Source of the DNA: Candidatus Methylomirabilota bacterium
GTDB taxonomy: Bacteria > Methylomirabilota > Methylomirabilia > Methylomirabilales > CSP1-5
Length of the DNA stretch: 33,859 nt
NCBI GenBank assembly: GCA_027293415.1
Contig: JAPUFX010000085.1
Location: 1-33,859, forward strand
Direction of reading: 5' to 3'
A model generated the notes under the pieces. The model searched no databases. It had not been told where the DNA came from and worked only from the letters and a program-made list of their open reading frames with translations. The position numbers and the translations under genes were made by a program. This document shows positions 23,722 to 32,287 of the stretch, piece by piece (position 1 is the stretch's first letter; each line of letters opens with the position of its first letter).

Positions 23722-24581
23722 GGGATCCCTCGCCCGCCCTCTGCCAGGGCGCTGAGCAAGCGCGTAAACCCCAACTCCTCGAACAGGGTCCGAAGCCGCT
23801 CCGCATCGGGAACCTGCCGTCGGAGGTCCTGCGGGGAGACACACAGGGGGAGGTCGGTACGAAGGGTGACGAGTGAACGGTTCTTCCGGATCCGTGCCGC
23901 ATGGGCACTCAAGGCCTCCCGAAGCTTTGGTCGCTTGACCTGATCGAGGGAGTCGATCAGATTCTCGACGGTGCCAAATTCCTGAATCAGCGTGCTGGCC
24001 GTTTTCTCCCCCACCCCGGGCACTCCCGGGATATTATCAACGGCATCCCCAACGAGACTCATGAGGTCCGTCATCGCCTGTGGTGGGACCCCGTACCGCT
24101 CCTGGACATCCTGAACCCTATAGGTCTTGTCCCGCATCGGATCGTAGACCTCGATGGCAGGATTGACCAGCTGGAAAAGATCCTTGTCGCCGGAGACAAT
24201 GGTCACCTGAAATCCATCCGCAACGGCTCGCGTCGCGAGCGTCCCTATGATGTCATCCGCTTCATACCCTTCCTCCATCAGCGTGGGAACCTGCAATGCT
24301 TCCACGACACGATAGACATAGGGAATCTGAGGCGCCAGGGTATCAGGCATGGGCGGGCGCTGCGCCTTGTAGGCCTCAAATTCCCGGTGGCGTTCCGTCT
24401 CGCCTCCAGCATCAAACACCATGGCGATATGCTCGGGGGATTGCTCCCGCAATACCTTGAGGAGCATATTGGTAAAGCCGTAGATGGCATTGGTGGGGAG
24501 CCCCCTGGAGTCGCTCATGGGGGGCAGGGCAAAAAAAGCGCGATAGATGTACGACGTTCCATCAATGAGGTGCACCCGCAT
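23718..24581 (-). CDS. Stand-alone PolA-type 5'-3' exonuclease domain
   Basis: A 287-residue protein matching the N-terminal 5' nuclease of DNA polymerase I. It has MRVHLIDGTSYIYRAFFALP, FDAGGETERHREFEAYKAQRP, the metal-site segments GYEADDIIGTLA and VSGDKDLFQLV, and a helix-three-turn-helix GDAVDNIPGVPGVGEKTA. It ends at LRTLFEELGFTRLLSAL, which in complete PolA proteins is the junction to the 3'-5' exonuclease and polymerase domains. Those domains are absent; coaE begins at the stop codon. The metal ligands look intact, so flap-endonuclease activity for RNA primer removal is plausible. Whether it is an ancestral split or a deletion of polA is open. ATG 24581 is chosen by homology. Confidence 0.9.
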   Translation of the reverse strand: MRVHLIDGTSYIYRAFFALPPMSDSRGLPTNAIYGFTNMLLKVLREQSPEHIAMVFDAGGETERHREFEAYKAQRPPMPDTLAPQIPYVYRVVEALQVPTLMEEGYEADDIIGTLATRAVADGFQVTIVSGDKDLFQLVNPAIEVYDPMRDKTYRVQDVQERYGVPPQAMTDLMSLVGDAVDNIPGVPGVGEKTASTLIQEFGTVENLIDSLDQVKRPKLREALSAHAARIRKNRSLVTLRTDLPLCVSPQDLRRQVPDAERLRTLFEELGFTRLLSALAEGGRGIP

Positions 24582-24649
24582 GGTCCGAAAGGCTCTCCCC
24601 AAAATGAACGAGTTCGGCGGCCAGCCGACCGCTGGCTGCCCAGCGCTGT

Positions 24650-25375
24650 TTAGCGAAGGTCACCCCACCGGTGCTGGAGAACAGCCAGCGCGGCCACGGC
24701 GGCAGTCTCCGCGCGCAACGTCCTGGGTCCCAGGGAGACGGGAACGAAACCCTTTTCTCTCAGCAGAGCCACCTCGTCCGTCTCCAGCCCCCCCTCCGGA
24801 CCCACCAGGATCCGTATCTCATTCGGGGGGGACGCCCGATCTAACACCTCGGCAAACGTCCCAACCCGCTCTCCCTCCCAGAGGACAATCGCAGCACCGG
24901 CGGCCGGTCCGGCAATATATTCTGCTTCAAGGCGGTAGGGTCCGGTGAGCCCCGGGACGGTCAAGCGACCCGACTGCTCTGCCGCCTCGAGGGCGATCCG
25001 GCTCCACCGGGCCACTCTGCCCGATCCCTGAGCGACCGTCCGTCGGGTGGAAAGGAGGACGACTTCGGCCACCCCCATCTCCGTCACCTTCTGGATCAGA
25101 TAGTCCATCTTGTCTCCTTTGAGAAGCCCCTGGAGCAGTACAATTCGAAGAGGAGATTCTCTCACCATCGAGACCTCCGCCACAATCCGACCAACGACCT
25201 CACGGGGAGAGGATGTTGCAATCTCCACCTCCCATTCCTGGCCGCTGCCGTTGAACGCCAGCACGCGACTGCCCACCCCCATCCGGAGGACGCGGATGAT
25301 CTGGCGAACCTGGGCCGGATTGAACCGAACGCAGCCGCCCACGAGTTGTTCTTCGGTCACGTAGAAACGATGCAT
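24650..25375 (-). CDS. rsmE: 16S rRNA m3U1498 methyltransferase
   Basis: A 241-residue SPOUT methyltransferase. The N-terminal PUA-like domain (MHRFYVTEEQL, QIIRVLRMGVGSRVLAFNG) is followed by the knotted domain with LLQGLLKGDKMDYLIQKVTEMGV and the SAM-binding LVGPEGGLETDEV, SLGPRTLRAETAAVAAL. It methylates N3 of U1498 in 16S rRNA. The ATG follows TAAAGG closely, and a heptad repeat begins 6 bp upstream. In many genomes dnaJ-prmA-rsmE occur together; prmA is missing here, and a 180-bp gap without a gene lies between dnaJ and rsmE. Confidence 0.95.
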   Translation of the reverse strand: MHRFYVTEEQLVGGCVRFNPAQVRQIIRVLRMGVGSRVLAFNGSGQEWEVEIATSSPREVVGRIVAEVSMVRESPLRIVLLQGLLKGDKMDYLIQKVTEMGVAEVVLLSTRRTVAQGSGRVARWSRIALEAAEQSGRLTVPGLTGPYRLEAEYIAGPAAGAAIVLWEGERVGTFAEVLDRASPPNEIRILVGPEGGLETDEVALLREKGFVPVSLGPRTLRAETAAVAALAVLQHRWGDLR

Positions 25376-25380
25376 CCTTT

Positions 25381-25401
25381 AGGTCCGATGTCCGAAGTCA
25401 A
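25381..25401. repeat. Three-unit heptad repeat at the rsmE start
   Basis: Units AGGTCCG, ATGTCCG, AAGTCAA on the plus strand, the GTCC-core type also found in hisF. It lies between 6 and 26 bp upstream of the rsmE ATG. The rest of the gap to 25555 shows no gene, promoter or terminator I can support. Confidence 0.55.
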
Positions 25402-25555
25402 CCAAGGATTTCACTGTCCCCTACGATCTCACCTCGGATCTGACAGGTCACCGGAAATATACGAGAGATGCTTGGCAGCGGTGTTGGATGGAGGAGGAAT
25501 CCGAGAGGCTAGTACCCGGTGTCAGACATTGCCATCTGTGACCCGCGAACCACAT

Positions 25556-26665
25556 TCATCCGCCGAAGAGCTCCCGGACCTTCTCAAAGAAGCCTTTGCT
25601 CAGGGGAGTTCCCTCCCCATTCTCCAGTCGGTGGAGCTCCTCTAAGAGCTCCTGCTGCTTGGCGGTGAGGCGGGTGGGAATCTCTACGAGGACCTTGACC
25701 TTGAGGTCGCCTCGCCCGTACCCCCGGAGGTTCGGAAGACCGTATCCCTCCAGGCGAAACTCCGTGCCGGGTTGCGTTCCAGGCGGGATGTGAATGGGGA
25801 TCATCTCGGTGAGGGTCGGAACCATGGCCTCGCCCCCCAAGGCGGCCTGCGTGAAGTTGATTGGGACTTCACAGGTCAAATCATCACCCTCCCGGTGAAA
25901 CATCGGGTGCGCCGCGATTTGGACCACCACGTAGAGGTCACCGGGGGGGCCTCCCTTCGTTCCAGCTTCCCCTTCGCCACTGATCCGAAGCCGTGTCCCG
26001 GTTTCCACCCCTTTGGGGACCTTCACCGCTACGGTCCGTTCCGTTCTGACTCGCCCCTCCCCCCGACACGTCCGGCAAGGGGAATCGATGACGTGCCCCT
26101 CGCCTCCACACTGATGACATGCCTGGCTGACCGTGAGAAAGCCTCGCGAGAACCGAACCTGGCCGCTCCCGCGACAGACCGGACAGGCCTTCGGGCGCGT
26201 CCCCGGCCGCGCCCCGGTGCCGCGACACCCCTCACACACCTCCAATCGAGAAAGGATGATCTCCTTCTCGGATCCCTTGGCAGCTTCCTCTAACGTGATA
26301 GTCAGCGCATAGCGGAAGTCAGCCCCTCGCTGGGCCGCACTCCGCCTGCCCGCTCCTCCAAAGAACCCTTCCAGGATATCTTCAAAAAGCCCCCCGAAGC
26401 CCGTCCCGAACCCCACATCGAAGTCGGGATACGCTTCGGCCATCCGGCCCCCCACCGTTCCATATCTGTCATACTCCTGCCGCTTTTCAGGATTCGACAG
26501 GACCTCGTAGGCCTCGTTGATTTCCTTGAACTGTTCCACCGCCGCAGTGTCGTCGGGATTCTTATCGGGATGCAACTTCATGGCGAGGCGCCGATACACC
26601 TTTTTGATCTCGTCGGGCGAGGCTCCCCGCGACACCCCCAGAATTTGGTAGTAGTCCTTACTCAC
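25556..26665 (-). CDS. dnaJ: Chaperone protein DnaJ
   Basis: A 369-residue type I Hsp40. It has an N-terminal J domain ([23 protein letters not shown] in MKLHPDKNP), a short G/F region ([20 protein letters not shown]), four zinc-finger repeats ([32 protein letters not shown]) and the C-terminal substrate-binding domains. It stimulates DnaK ATPase. GTG 26665 overlaps the grpE stop by 8 bp (VSKDYYQ start); the open frame upstream is grpE in another frame. dnaK is not in the window, so it is unlinked from hrcA-grpE-dnaJ here. Confidence 0.96.
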   Translation of the reverse strand: MSKDYYQILGVSRGASPDEIKKVYRRLAMKLHPDKNPDDTAAVEQFKEINEAYEVLSNPEKRQEYDRYGTVGGRMAEAYPDFDVGFGTGFGGLFEDILEGFFGGAGRRSAAQRGADFRYALTITLEEAAKGSEKEIILSRLEVCEGCRGTGARPGTRPKACPVCRGSGQVRFSRGFLTVSQACHQCGGEGHVIDSPCRTCRGEGRVRTERTVAVKVPKGVETGTRLRISGEGEAGTKGGPPGDLYVVVQIAAHPMFHREGDDLTCEVPINFTQAALGGEAMVPTLTEMIPIHIPPGTQPGTEFRLEGYGLPNLRGYGRGDLKVKVLVEIPTRLTAKQQELLEELHRLENGEGTPLSKGFFEKVRELFGG

Positions 26666-27284
26666 TGCCTTTTCCCTCGGAGGGGGTCTCGGCCTGGGGG
26701 GAAGGTGCGGGAACGGAGGAAACCTTGACCAGAGCTGGCCGGAGGACCTTCTTATCCAACACGTACCCGCGAAGGACCTCCTCGACGACGGTGCTCTCCG
26801 GATGGTCGTTTGTCTGCACCTGCTCCACCGCGTGATGGACAGCCGGATCGAACTGCTGTCCGACGCTCTCAATCGCCTTCACCCCCGCCTTCTCGAGCAC
26901 GCCTTTGAAGAGACGGAGGGTCAGGTCAACTCCCTCAATGACGGCCTCTTCCGCCCGAGATGACGCGGCGGAGGACCGCGCGGCGGCAAGGGCCCGCTCG
27001 AAATTGTCGAGCACCGGAAGCAACTCTAACAGCAGCCCTTCTTGCACGGTCCGGACCAACTCGGCCCGCTCGCGCACCACCCGTTTCCGGTAATTGTCAA
27101 ACTCGGCTGCCAGGCGCAGATGACGGTCCTGCAGCTCCTGGATTTCTTTTGCCTGAACCGCGACCTTCTGCGACAGCTCCTCTTCAGGCGCCGTCTCCTG
27201 GCCTGGCGCTGTCTCTTCGGACACGTCTGGAATCTGTTGGGCCTCTTCTGGACTCCGCTCCTCTTGCTGCCGTTCCTCGGACAT
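26658..27284 (-). CDS. grpE: Nucleotide exchange factor GrpE
   Basis: A 208-residue DnaK cochaperone. An acidic, glutamate/glutamine-rich N-terminal tail leads into a long coiled coil ([21 protein letters not shown]) and the core [30 protein letters not shown], then [12 protein letters not shown] and the beta wing [26 protein letters not shown] 27284 is chosen because AGGG lies 9 nt upstream; ATG 27293 is an alternative. Downstream overlap with dnaJ suggests coupling. Confidence 0.95.
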   Translation of the reverse strand: MSEERQQEERSPEEAQQIPDVSEETAPGQETAPEEELSQKVAVQAKEIQELQDRHLRLAAEFDNYRKRVVRERAELVRTVQEGLLLELLPVLDNFERALAAARSSAASSRAEEAVIEGVDLTLRLFKGVLEKAGVKAIESVGQQFDPAVHHAVEQVQTNDHPESTVVEEVLRGYVLDKKVLRPALVKVSSVPAPSPQAETPSEGKGSE

Positions 27285-27349
27285 CCGCAACATCCCTTGG
27301 AGGCAAAAAAACGAGAGGGAAACCCCGACCCTCGGGATCTCCGCCCTCG

Positions 27350-28384
27350 CTACGAAGCCTCTTCTGTCAAGTACTGACTGAGCAACTTGGCGGTGAAATC
27401 GACCAGGGGGATGATCTTGCCGTACTCCATCCGAGTCGGGCCGATCACTCCTAACGTTCCCAAGAGATCGTCCCCGCACCAGTACGGGGCCGTTACCAGG
27501 CTCAATCGCTGCCATTCCCGGAGGATGTTCTCCGAGCCGATAATGGTGGTGAGCCCTTCTTGGGCCAGGCATTGGTCCAGGATCTTCACGAGCTTCGACT
27601 TTTCCTCGAAGGCCACAAAGATCAACCGCATCTTCTCGATGTCGGCAAACTCTGGTTGCTGCATCATATTGGTGGTCCCATCGATGTACACCTCCCCCTC
27701 CGTCGGTTCCACAAAACTCTTGTGCCCGACTTCGAGGGCCCGGCGGAGGAGCGCGTCGTACATGGCTTTCTCCTCGGCCATCTTCTCGACCAGAAATTGC
27801 CGCACCCGGGACAGAGGCATCCCCTCTACCAGTGAATTGAGAAGCTTGGCGGTCTTATTCAACTCATCCTGGGAAATCACCTCGTCAAGAGTCACCACCC
27901 TGTGGTGGACCTGTCCCGACTTGGTAATCAGGATGACCAAGATTCGTTCCGCTGACAGATGAACAAACTCGATCCGCTTGATCGCCACTTGGTCCACCCG
28001 GGGCGCGAGGACCACTCCAACCGAACGCGAAAGGCCAGAGAGGAGCTTCGTGACCTCCCGCATCAGATCCTCTCCCTTTCCCCACACCGGACGAAATCGC
28101 TTCTCGATTACGCTTTCTTCCGCCCGGGTGAGAGAAGGTCGTTCTATCAGGCTGTCTACATAGAACCGGTACCCCAGATCGGTCGGGACCCGACCCGCTG
28201 ACGTATGGGGTTGGACGAGATACCCGAGGTCTGCCAGATCGGCCATGATATTGCGGATCGTGGCCGGACTCATCTGGAACCCATATTTCCGCGCCACACT
28301 CCGGGAGCCAACGGGCTCGGCACTCAAAATATAGTCCTGGATGATCGCCCGCAGGACCTCCCGTTGCCGGTCGGTCAACTCCAT
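27350..28384 (-). CDS. hrcA: Heat-inducible transcription repressor HrcA
   Basis: A 344-residue repressor. An N-terminal winged helix (MELTDRQREVLRAIIQDYIL, SPATIRNIMADLADLGYL, HTSAGRVPTDLGYRFYV) precedes a GAF-like dimerisation domain; IGPTRMEYGKIIPLVDFTAKLLS closes the protein. HrcA binds CIRCE operators when kept folded by GroEL, which here implies autoregulation of hrcA-grpE-dnaJ because a CIRCE site lies 35 bp before the ATG. ATG 28384 fits the family start; upstream in-frame methionines would run into the operator. Confidence 0.96.
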   Translation of the reverse strand: MELTDRQREVLRAIIQDYILSAEPVGSRSVARKYGFQMSPATIRNIMADLADLGYLVQPHTSAGRVPTDLGYRFYVDSLIERPSLTRAEESVIEKRFRPVWGKGEDLMREVTKLLSGLSRSVGVVLAPRVDQVAIKRIEFVHLSAERILVILITKSGQVHHRVVTLDEVISQDELNKTAKLLNSLVEGMPLSRVRQFLVEKMAEEKAMYDALLRRALEVGHKSFVEPTEGEVYIDGTTNMMQQPEFADIEKMRLIFVAFEEKSKLVKILDQCLAQEGLTTIIGSENILREWQRLSLVTAPYWCGDDLLGTLGVIGPTRMEYGKIIPLVDFTAKLLSQYLTEEAS

Positions 28385-28419
28385 TGTCGTGTCACCAGTC
28401 AACATATTCTCCTGATCAC

Positions 28420-28446
28420 CTAGCACTCTCATCCTAAGAGTGCTAA
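28420..28446 (-). promoter_or_regulatory. CIRCE operator (HrcA binding site)
   Basis: An inverted repeat of 9 bp with a 9-bp spacer: CTAGCACTC, TCATCCTAA, GAGTGCTAA in plus-strand order. It matches the TTAGCACTC-N9-GAGTGCTAA consensus except for the outermost base of one arm. It lies at the transcription start of hrcA, immediately after the -10. Confidence 0.96.
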
Positions 28447-28453
28447 CACCCTT

Positions 28454-28484
28454 AGTATACTGAAACGAGATCGGTCCTTGTCAA
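28454..28484 (-). promoter_or_regulatory. Sigma-70 promoter of hrcA-grpE-dnaJ
   Basis: Minus-strand TTGACA (28479-28484) and TATACT (28454-28459). The spacer is 19 bp, or 17 bp if the -10 is read as AGTATA. The CIRCE operator begins 7 bp downstream, so HrcA would block initiation or clearance. Confidence 0.8.
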
Positions 28485-28509
28485 GGAGAAAGGGGGGCCA
28501 CTGGGGTTC

Positions 28510-28530
28510 AGGACTTTGGACGTCGGACGT
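28510..28530. repeat. Three-unit heptad repeat after lepB
   Basis: Minus-strand units ACGTCCG, ACGTCCA, AAGTCCT directly follow the lepB stop codon (2 bp away). It is the GTCC-core unit again, and is itself partly palindromic (GGACGTCGGACGTCC). Confidence 0.6.
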
Positions 28531-28532
28531 CC

Positions 28533-29207
28533 TTAATCGATCAGCTTCCCAAGCCGGTTCCAGCGCGGCCCTCCCTCTTGCGAGTCCCAGGACCAATAGA
28601 TGATGAACGCCTCCCCTTCCACCTTGTGAATGTCTAGAAATCCCCAAAACCGGCTGTCTTGGCTATGGTCCCGGTTGTCCCCGAGCACGAAGAGCTTATC
28701 CTCCGGGACCGTGATTGGCCCGTAGAAGTCTCCGGGCGAACCGGGGTTCCCTCTCATGGCCGGGTCTGCGTGGACGAGGTAGGACTCGTCGAGGGGTTTC
28801 TCATTGATATAGACCCGCTTCCCCCGAACCTCCACCACATCTCCTGGCAGCCCGATGACCCGTTTGATGAAGTCCCGGCTCTCATCGTGAGGATACTTGA
28901 AGACGATGATGTCCTGTCGCTCTGCGACCCAGGGGCCGACGATCCAGGTATCCAGCACGGGGATGCGGACCCCATAGATGAACTTGTTCACCAGGATATG
29001 GTCCCCAACCAGCAACGTGGGGATCATGGAGCCGGAGGGGATCTTGAATGCTTGGACCACAAAGGTTCGGATGAACAAGGCCAGGAGTACGGCGACGGCC
29101 AGAGCCTCCAGCCACTCGCGGGCAACCGACTTCAGGCGCTCGCGGGCCTCCGGGGCAGCCGACTCCCCCACCTGCACTGGCGCCTCGCGTTCTTGCTCGC
29201 GATCCAT
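28533..29207 (-). CDS. lepB: Signal peptidase I
   Basis: A 224-residue membrane protease that removes signal peptides from exported proteins. An N-terminal cytoplasmic segment leads to one clear transmembrane helix (about 33-52, LEALAVAVLLALFIRTFVV). The catalytic serine is Ser60 (KIPSGSMIPTL), and the general-base lysine is Lys115 (RDFIKRVIGLPGD). The later GDNRDHSQDSRFWGF box is present. A single N-terminal helix differs from the two in E. coli LepB but is common elsewhere. GGAGAAGGGAAAGC precedes the ATG. It follows lepA by 65 bp, the usual lepA-lepB pairing. Confidence 0.96.
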   Translation of the reverse strand: MDREQEREAPVQVGESAAPEARERLKSVAREWLEALAVAVLLALFIRTFVVQAFKIPSGSMIPTLLVGDHILVNKFIYGVRIPVLDTWIVGPWVAERQDIIVFKYPHDESRDFIKRVIGLPGDVVEVRGKRVYINEKPLDESYLVHADPAMRGNPGSPGDFYGPITVPEDKLFVLGDNRDHSQDSRFWGFLDIHKVEGEAFIIYWSWDSQEGGPRWNRLGKLID

Positions 29208-29272
29208 GCTTTCCCTTCTCCGATGCGCGCGCGGGTCGCCTGGTCCCGCCCCCGCGCCTCAGGACCCCTCCG

Positions 29273-31090
29273 CTACCTGGACTCTCCCCTCCGTATATCC
29301 AGGACGGCCATAAAAGCCTCCTGGGGGATCTCTACGCGCCCCACCCGCTTCATTCGTTTCTTTCCTTCTTTCTGACGCTCCAGAAGCTTGCGCTTGCGGG
29401 TGACATCACCCCCGTAGCACTTGGCAGTGACATGCTTCCGGACAGGGGGGACGCTTTCCCGGGCGATTACCTTCCCCCCCACGGCCGCCTGTAGCACCAC
29501 CTCAAAGAGCTGCCGCGGGATGATTTTCCGGAGCCTTTCGGTGAGCTGCCGCCCGCGGGCATAGGCGTGGTCCTTGTGCACAATCGCGGAGAGGGCATCC
29601 ACAGATTCCCCGTTGACCAGGACATCCAGCTTTACCAAATCCCCTCCCCGGTAATCAATCAAATCATAATCGAACGAGGCATAGCCGCGGGTAAGGGATT
29701 TGAGCCGGTCGTAGAAATCGAGGATGATCTCACCCAAGGGGAGATCATATGTGATCAGGACGCGGCGGTCCTGGAGATACTCCAGGCCGACCTGGACCCC
29801 CCGCTTCTCCTGGCAGAGGGCCAGGACAGGTCCGACATATTCGGCCGGCAGCAGGATGAGGGCACGGATGTACGGCTCCTCCGTGCTTACCAGACGCTCG
29901 CGGGAGGGGAGACGGGAGGGATTGTCGACCTCCACCAGCGTCTCATCGGTGAGCCGGACCCGGTAAACCACAGTGGGCGCAGTCGTGAGCAGCTCCAGAT
30001 TGAATTCTCGCTCTAACCGCTCTTGAACAATCTCCATATGCAACCGTCCCAGGAATCCGCACCGGAAACCGAAGCCTAACGCCGCCGAGGTCTCTGGCTC
30101 AAAGGTAAAGGCCGGATCGTTGAGCCTGAGCTTCTCGAGGGCCTCCCGCAACCGCAGGTAATCCCCTCCCTCGACGGGATAGAGCCCCGCGAAGACCACA
30201 GGACGCACCTCCCGGAAACCTGGGAGAGGGGTACGCGTTGGCTTGTCCGCCGTGGTAAGCGTGTCCCCGACCCGGACCTGGCGGACATCTTTCATCCCGG
30301 CCATCAGATATCCCACCTCACCAGCTCCCAGCACCGGGACCGGCCGCATCTCCGGGGAGAAGACCCCCACCTGGCTCACCTCGAAGGTGGCGCCATTGGA
30401 CATGAGGCAAATGCGGAGTCCGGGGCGGACGAACCCGTCCACCACTCGTATGCAGGCAATGACCCCCTGGAAGGAATCAAACCAGGAATCAAAAACCAGC
30501 GCCTTCAGGGCCGCCTGTGGGTCTGCCTGCGGCGGGGGGATGCGCGCCACGATCGCCTCGAGGATCTCCTGCGTTCCGATCCCTTCCTTGGCACTACACG
30601 AGATTGCCCCGGAGGCATCGATCGCTAAGATGTCTTCCATCTGCTGCCTGACGCGGGCGACATCTGCGTTGGGGAGGTCGATCTTGTTGATCACCGGAAT
30701 AATGGCGAGATCATGGGCAACGGCCAGGGACAGGTTGGCGAGCGTCTGCGCTTGAACCCCCCGAGCCGCATCCACCACCAACAACACCCCTTCGCAGGCA
30801 CTCAAGGCGCGGGAGACCTCGTACGTGAAATCCACATGGCCCGGGGTGTCGATCAGGTTGAGGGTATAACCGGCGTCCTCCTGCGAGTCGTAGTGGAGGC
30901 GAACCGCCTTGGCCTTGATGGTGATCCCCCGCTCCCGCTCCAGGTCCATCCGGTCGAGGACCTGCTCTCGCATCTTCGGGGCCGGGACGGTCGCGGTGTA
31001 CTCCAGGAGCCGATCGGCCACGGTCGACTTCCCGTGGTCGATGTGGGCGATGATGGAGAAGTTCCGAATGTATTTCGGGTCGGTACGCAT
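29273..31090 (-). CDS. lepA: Elongation factor 4 (LepA)
   Basis: A 605-residue translational GTPase acting on stalled or assembling ribosomes. G-domain motifs: [25 protein letters not shown] and SAKEGIG. Domains II and III follow, and the LepA-specific C-terminal domain includes [25 protein letters not shown] and [28 protein letters not shown] 31090 fits the family start. No Shine-Dalgarno sequence is visible because a heptad repeat occupies the bases directly upstream; an in-frame TTG at 31120 is a less likely start. Confidence 0.96.
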   Translation of the reverse strand: MRTDPKYIRNFSIIAHIDHGKSTVADRLLEYTATVPAPKMREQVLDRMDLERERGITIKAKAVRLHYDSQEDAGYTLNLIDTPGHVDFTYEVSRALSACEGVLLVVDAARGVQAQTLANLSLAVAHDLAIIPVINKIDLPNADVARVRQQMEDILAIDASGAISCSAKEGIGTQEILEAIVARIPPPQADPQAALKALVFDSWFDSFQGVIACIRVVDGFVRPGLRICLMSNGATFEVSQVGVFSPEMRPVPVLGAGEVGYLMAGMKDVRQVRVGDTLTTADKPTRTPLPGFREVRPVVFAGLYPVEGGDYLRLREALEKLRLNDPAFTFEPETSAALGFGFRCGFLGRLHMEIVQERLEREFNLELLTTAPTVVYRVRLTDETLVEVDNPSRLPSRERLVSTEEPYIRALILLPAEYVGPVLALCQEKRGVQVGLEYLQDRRVLITYDLPLGEIILDFYDRLKSLTRGYASFDYDLIDYRGGDLVKLDVLVNGESVDALSAIVHKDHAYARGRQLTERLRKIIPRQLFEVVLQAAVGGKVIARESVPPVRKHVTAKCYGGDVTRKRKLLERQKEGKKRMKRVGRVEIPQEAFMAVLDIRRGESR

Positions 31091-31093
31091 AGG

Positions 31094-31107
31094 AGGTCCG
31101 AGGTCCA
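31094..31107. repeat. Two-unit heptad repeat in place of the lepA ribosome site
   Basis: Units AGGTCCG and AGGTCCA on the plus strand, followed by AAGTTAA, 4 bp before the lepA ATG. On the transcript this reads GGACCTCGGACCTCCT, which is pyrimidine-rich and complementary to, rather than like, a ribosome binding site. Confidence 0.5.
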
Positions 31108-31131
31108 AAGTTAAAAGCAACCTAACAACTA

Positions 31132-31137
31132 ATTATA
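31132..31137 (-). promoter_or_regulatory. Possible -10 element of lepA-lepB
   Basis: A perfect TATAAT on the minus strand, 42 bp before the lepA ATG. No acceptable -35 hexamer is found 16-18 bp upstream, so the promoter assignment is tentative. The gap 31091-31215 otherwise holds only the short heptad repeat. Confidence 0.35.
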
Positions 31138-31215
31138 CCTCATCGCCGGGGAAGCTGTGGCCCCGCACATGCGCTCAGACACTCCTCAGGGGTTTCCCAT
31201 GCGCTGGGGATTGGT

Positions 31216-32274
31216 TCATGATGGAGAGGAAGGATCCAGCGTGGAAGGAACCGGGTCCGATGGAGCGCGGGTCTCAGGACGCTGCCCCGTATCTGCTGAG
31301 CGCTCCCTGAGCATCTGGGTGGCAGCGGTGTATACCTCAGCCGGGCGTAGATCCCGGAGGCAGATTTGTCCCGCCGGGTTCCGGCAGACCTTCGAAAAGC
31401 AAGGACTGCAAGGAGGAAAGGTCGAAAGGATCCGATGGCCTGTCCCGTACGGTCCGGTGCGCCGCGGATCGGTCGGCCCCATGAGGGTGATCACTCTCCG
31501 TCCGAGCGCCGCGGCGAGGTGCATCGGGCCGGTATCATTCGCAATAATGAGATCGGCGTGTTCCAGGACTGCCCCGAGTTCCGCCAGGGAGGTCCGCCCG
31601 CGCAGGTCCACCACGCCTTCCACCCCGCCCAGGGGGTCCTCGGGACTCGGCAGCTCACCCCCCACCGCCACCACCCGAACCCGGTCCCGGCGAAGTCGAT
31701 CCGCCAAATCGGCGAAGGACGTCGCCGGCCAGAGCTTGGTGGGCCACCGCGCGCTGGGAATCAAGACCACAACCGGCTGCGACCCGTCGACAGGGAGCGG
31801 CGAGGACGGGAACGTGAGCGGGAAGACGCGATCCCGCTCTTCCAGCTTGAACGCCCGAACGACGTCGAGATACCGTTCGACCGCATGACGATCGAGATCG
31901 CTCGAGCCAATTTGCTGGTGGTAGAAAAGCCAGGAAAACTCCCGCGCGTACGAGGGGCCGAGGCAGAGCCTCCCTCGCGCCAGGCGGCTGATCAGGGCAC
32001 TCTTGAAGAGGCCGGTCAGGTCAATGACGAGATCGAACTCCCTCCGCCGCAGTTCCGAGACCACCCTCCACATCCCCCGCAGGGGGCGCTCGCGGTCAAA
32101 AGGGATCACCTCGTCCACATCCGCGGCATGCCGGAGGAGGGGAGCATATGCGGCATTCACGACCCAGGTGATGGAGGCAGGCAAGCCCACCTTGAGGCAA
32201 TGGATGGTGGGGAGGGCGTGAATGAGATCCCCCAAAGAACTCAGCTTGACGATCAGAACTCGTTTGGCTGTCAC
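31216..32274 (-). CDS. Glycosyltransferase family 9, lipopolysaccharide heptosyltransferase I type
   Basis: A 352-residue GT-B glycosyltransferase of the ADP-heptose:LPS family. Features are KRVLIVKLSSLGDLIHALPTIH at the N-terminus (the KLSSLGD motif of WaaC-like enzymes), IPSARWPTKLWPATSFADLA, the donor-binding IANDTGPMHLAAALG, and a cysteine-rich CSPCFSKVC/GQIC segment near the end. The last 25 residues are proline/serine-rich and not conserved. It would add heptose to the lipid A-Kdo core at the inner membrane face, implying an LPS-bearing outer membrane. Its start is 13 bp after the polyprenyl synthase stop. WaaC versus a related family 9 enzyme cannot be separated by eye. Confidence 0.87.
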   Translation of the reverse strand: MTAKRVLIVKLSSLGDLIHALPTIHCLKVGLPASITWVVNAAYAPLLRHAADVDEVIPFDRERPLRGMWRVVSELRRREFDLVIDLTGLFKSALISRLARGRLCLGPSYAREFSWLFYHQQIGSSDLDRHAVERYLDVVRAFKLEERDRVFPLTFPSSPLPVDGSQPVVVLIPSARWPTKLWPATSFADLADRLRRDRVRVVAVGGELPSPEDPLGGVEGVVDLRGRTSLAELGAVLEHADLIIANDTGPMHLAAALGRRVITLMGPTDPRRTGPYGTGHRILSTFPPCSPCFSKVCRNPAGQICLRDLRPAEVYTAATQMLRERSADTGQRPETRAPSDPVPSTLDPSSPS

Positions 32275-32287
32275 CTCGACCGGCTCG

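Noticed and set aside
26666-26872. N-terminal extension of DnaJ
   Set aside because: The J domain starts at [10 protein letters not shown]; upstream residues are grpE read in another frame.
27285-27572. N-terminal extension of GrpE
   Set aside because: It runs into hrcA in another frame; the acidic GrpE tail begins at the ATG preceded by AGGG.
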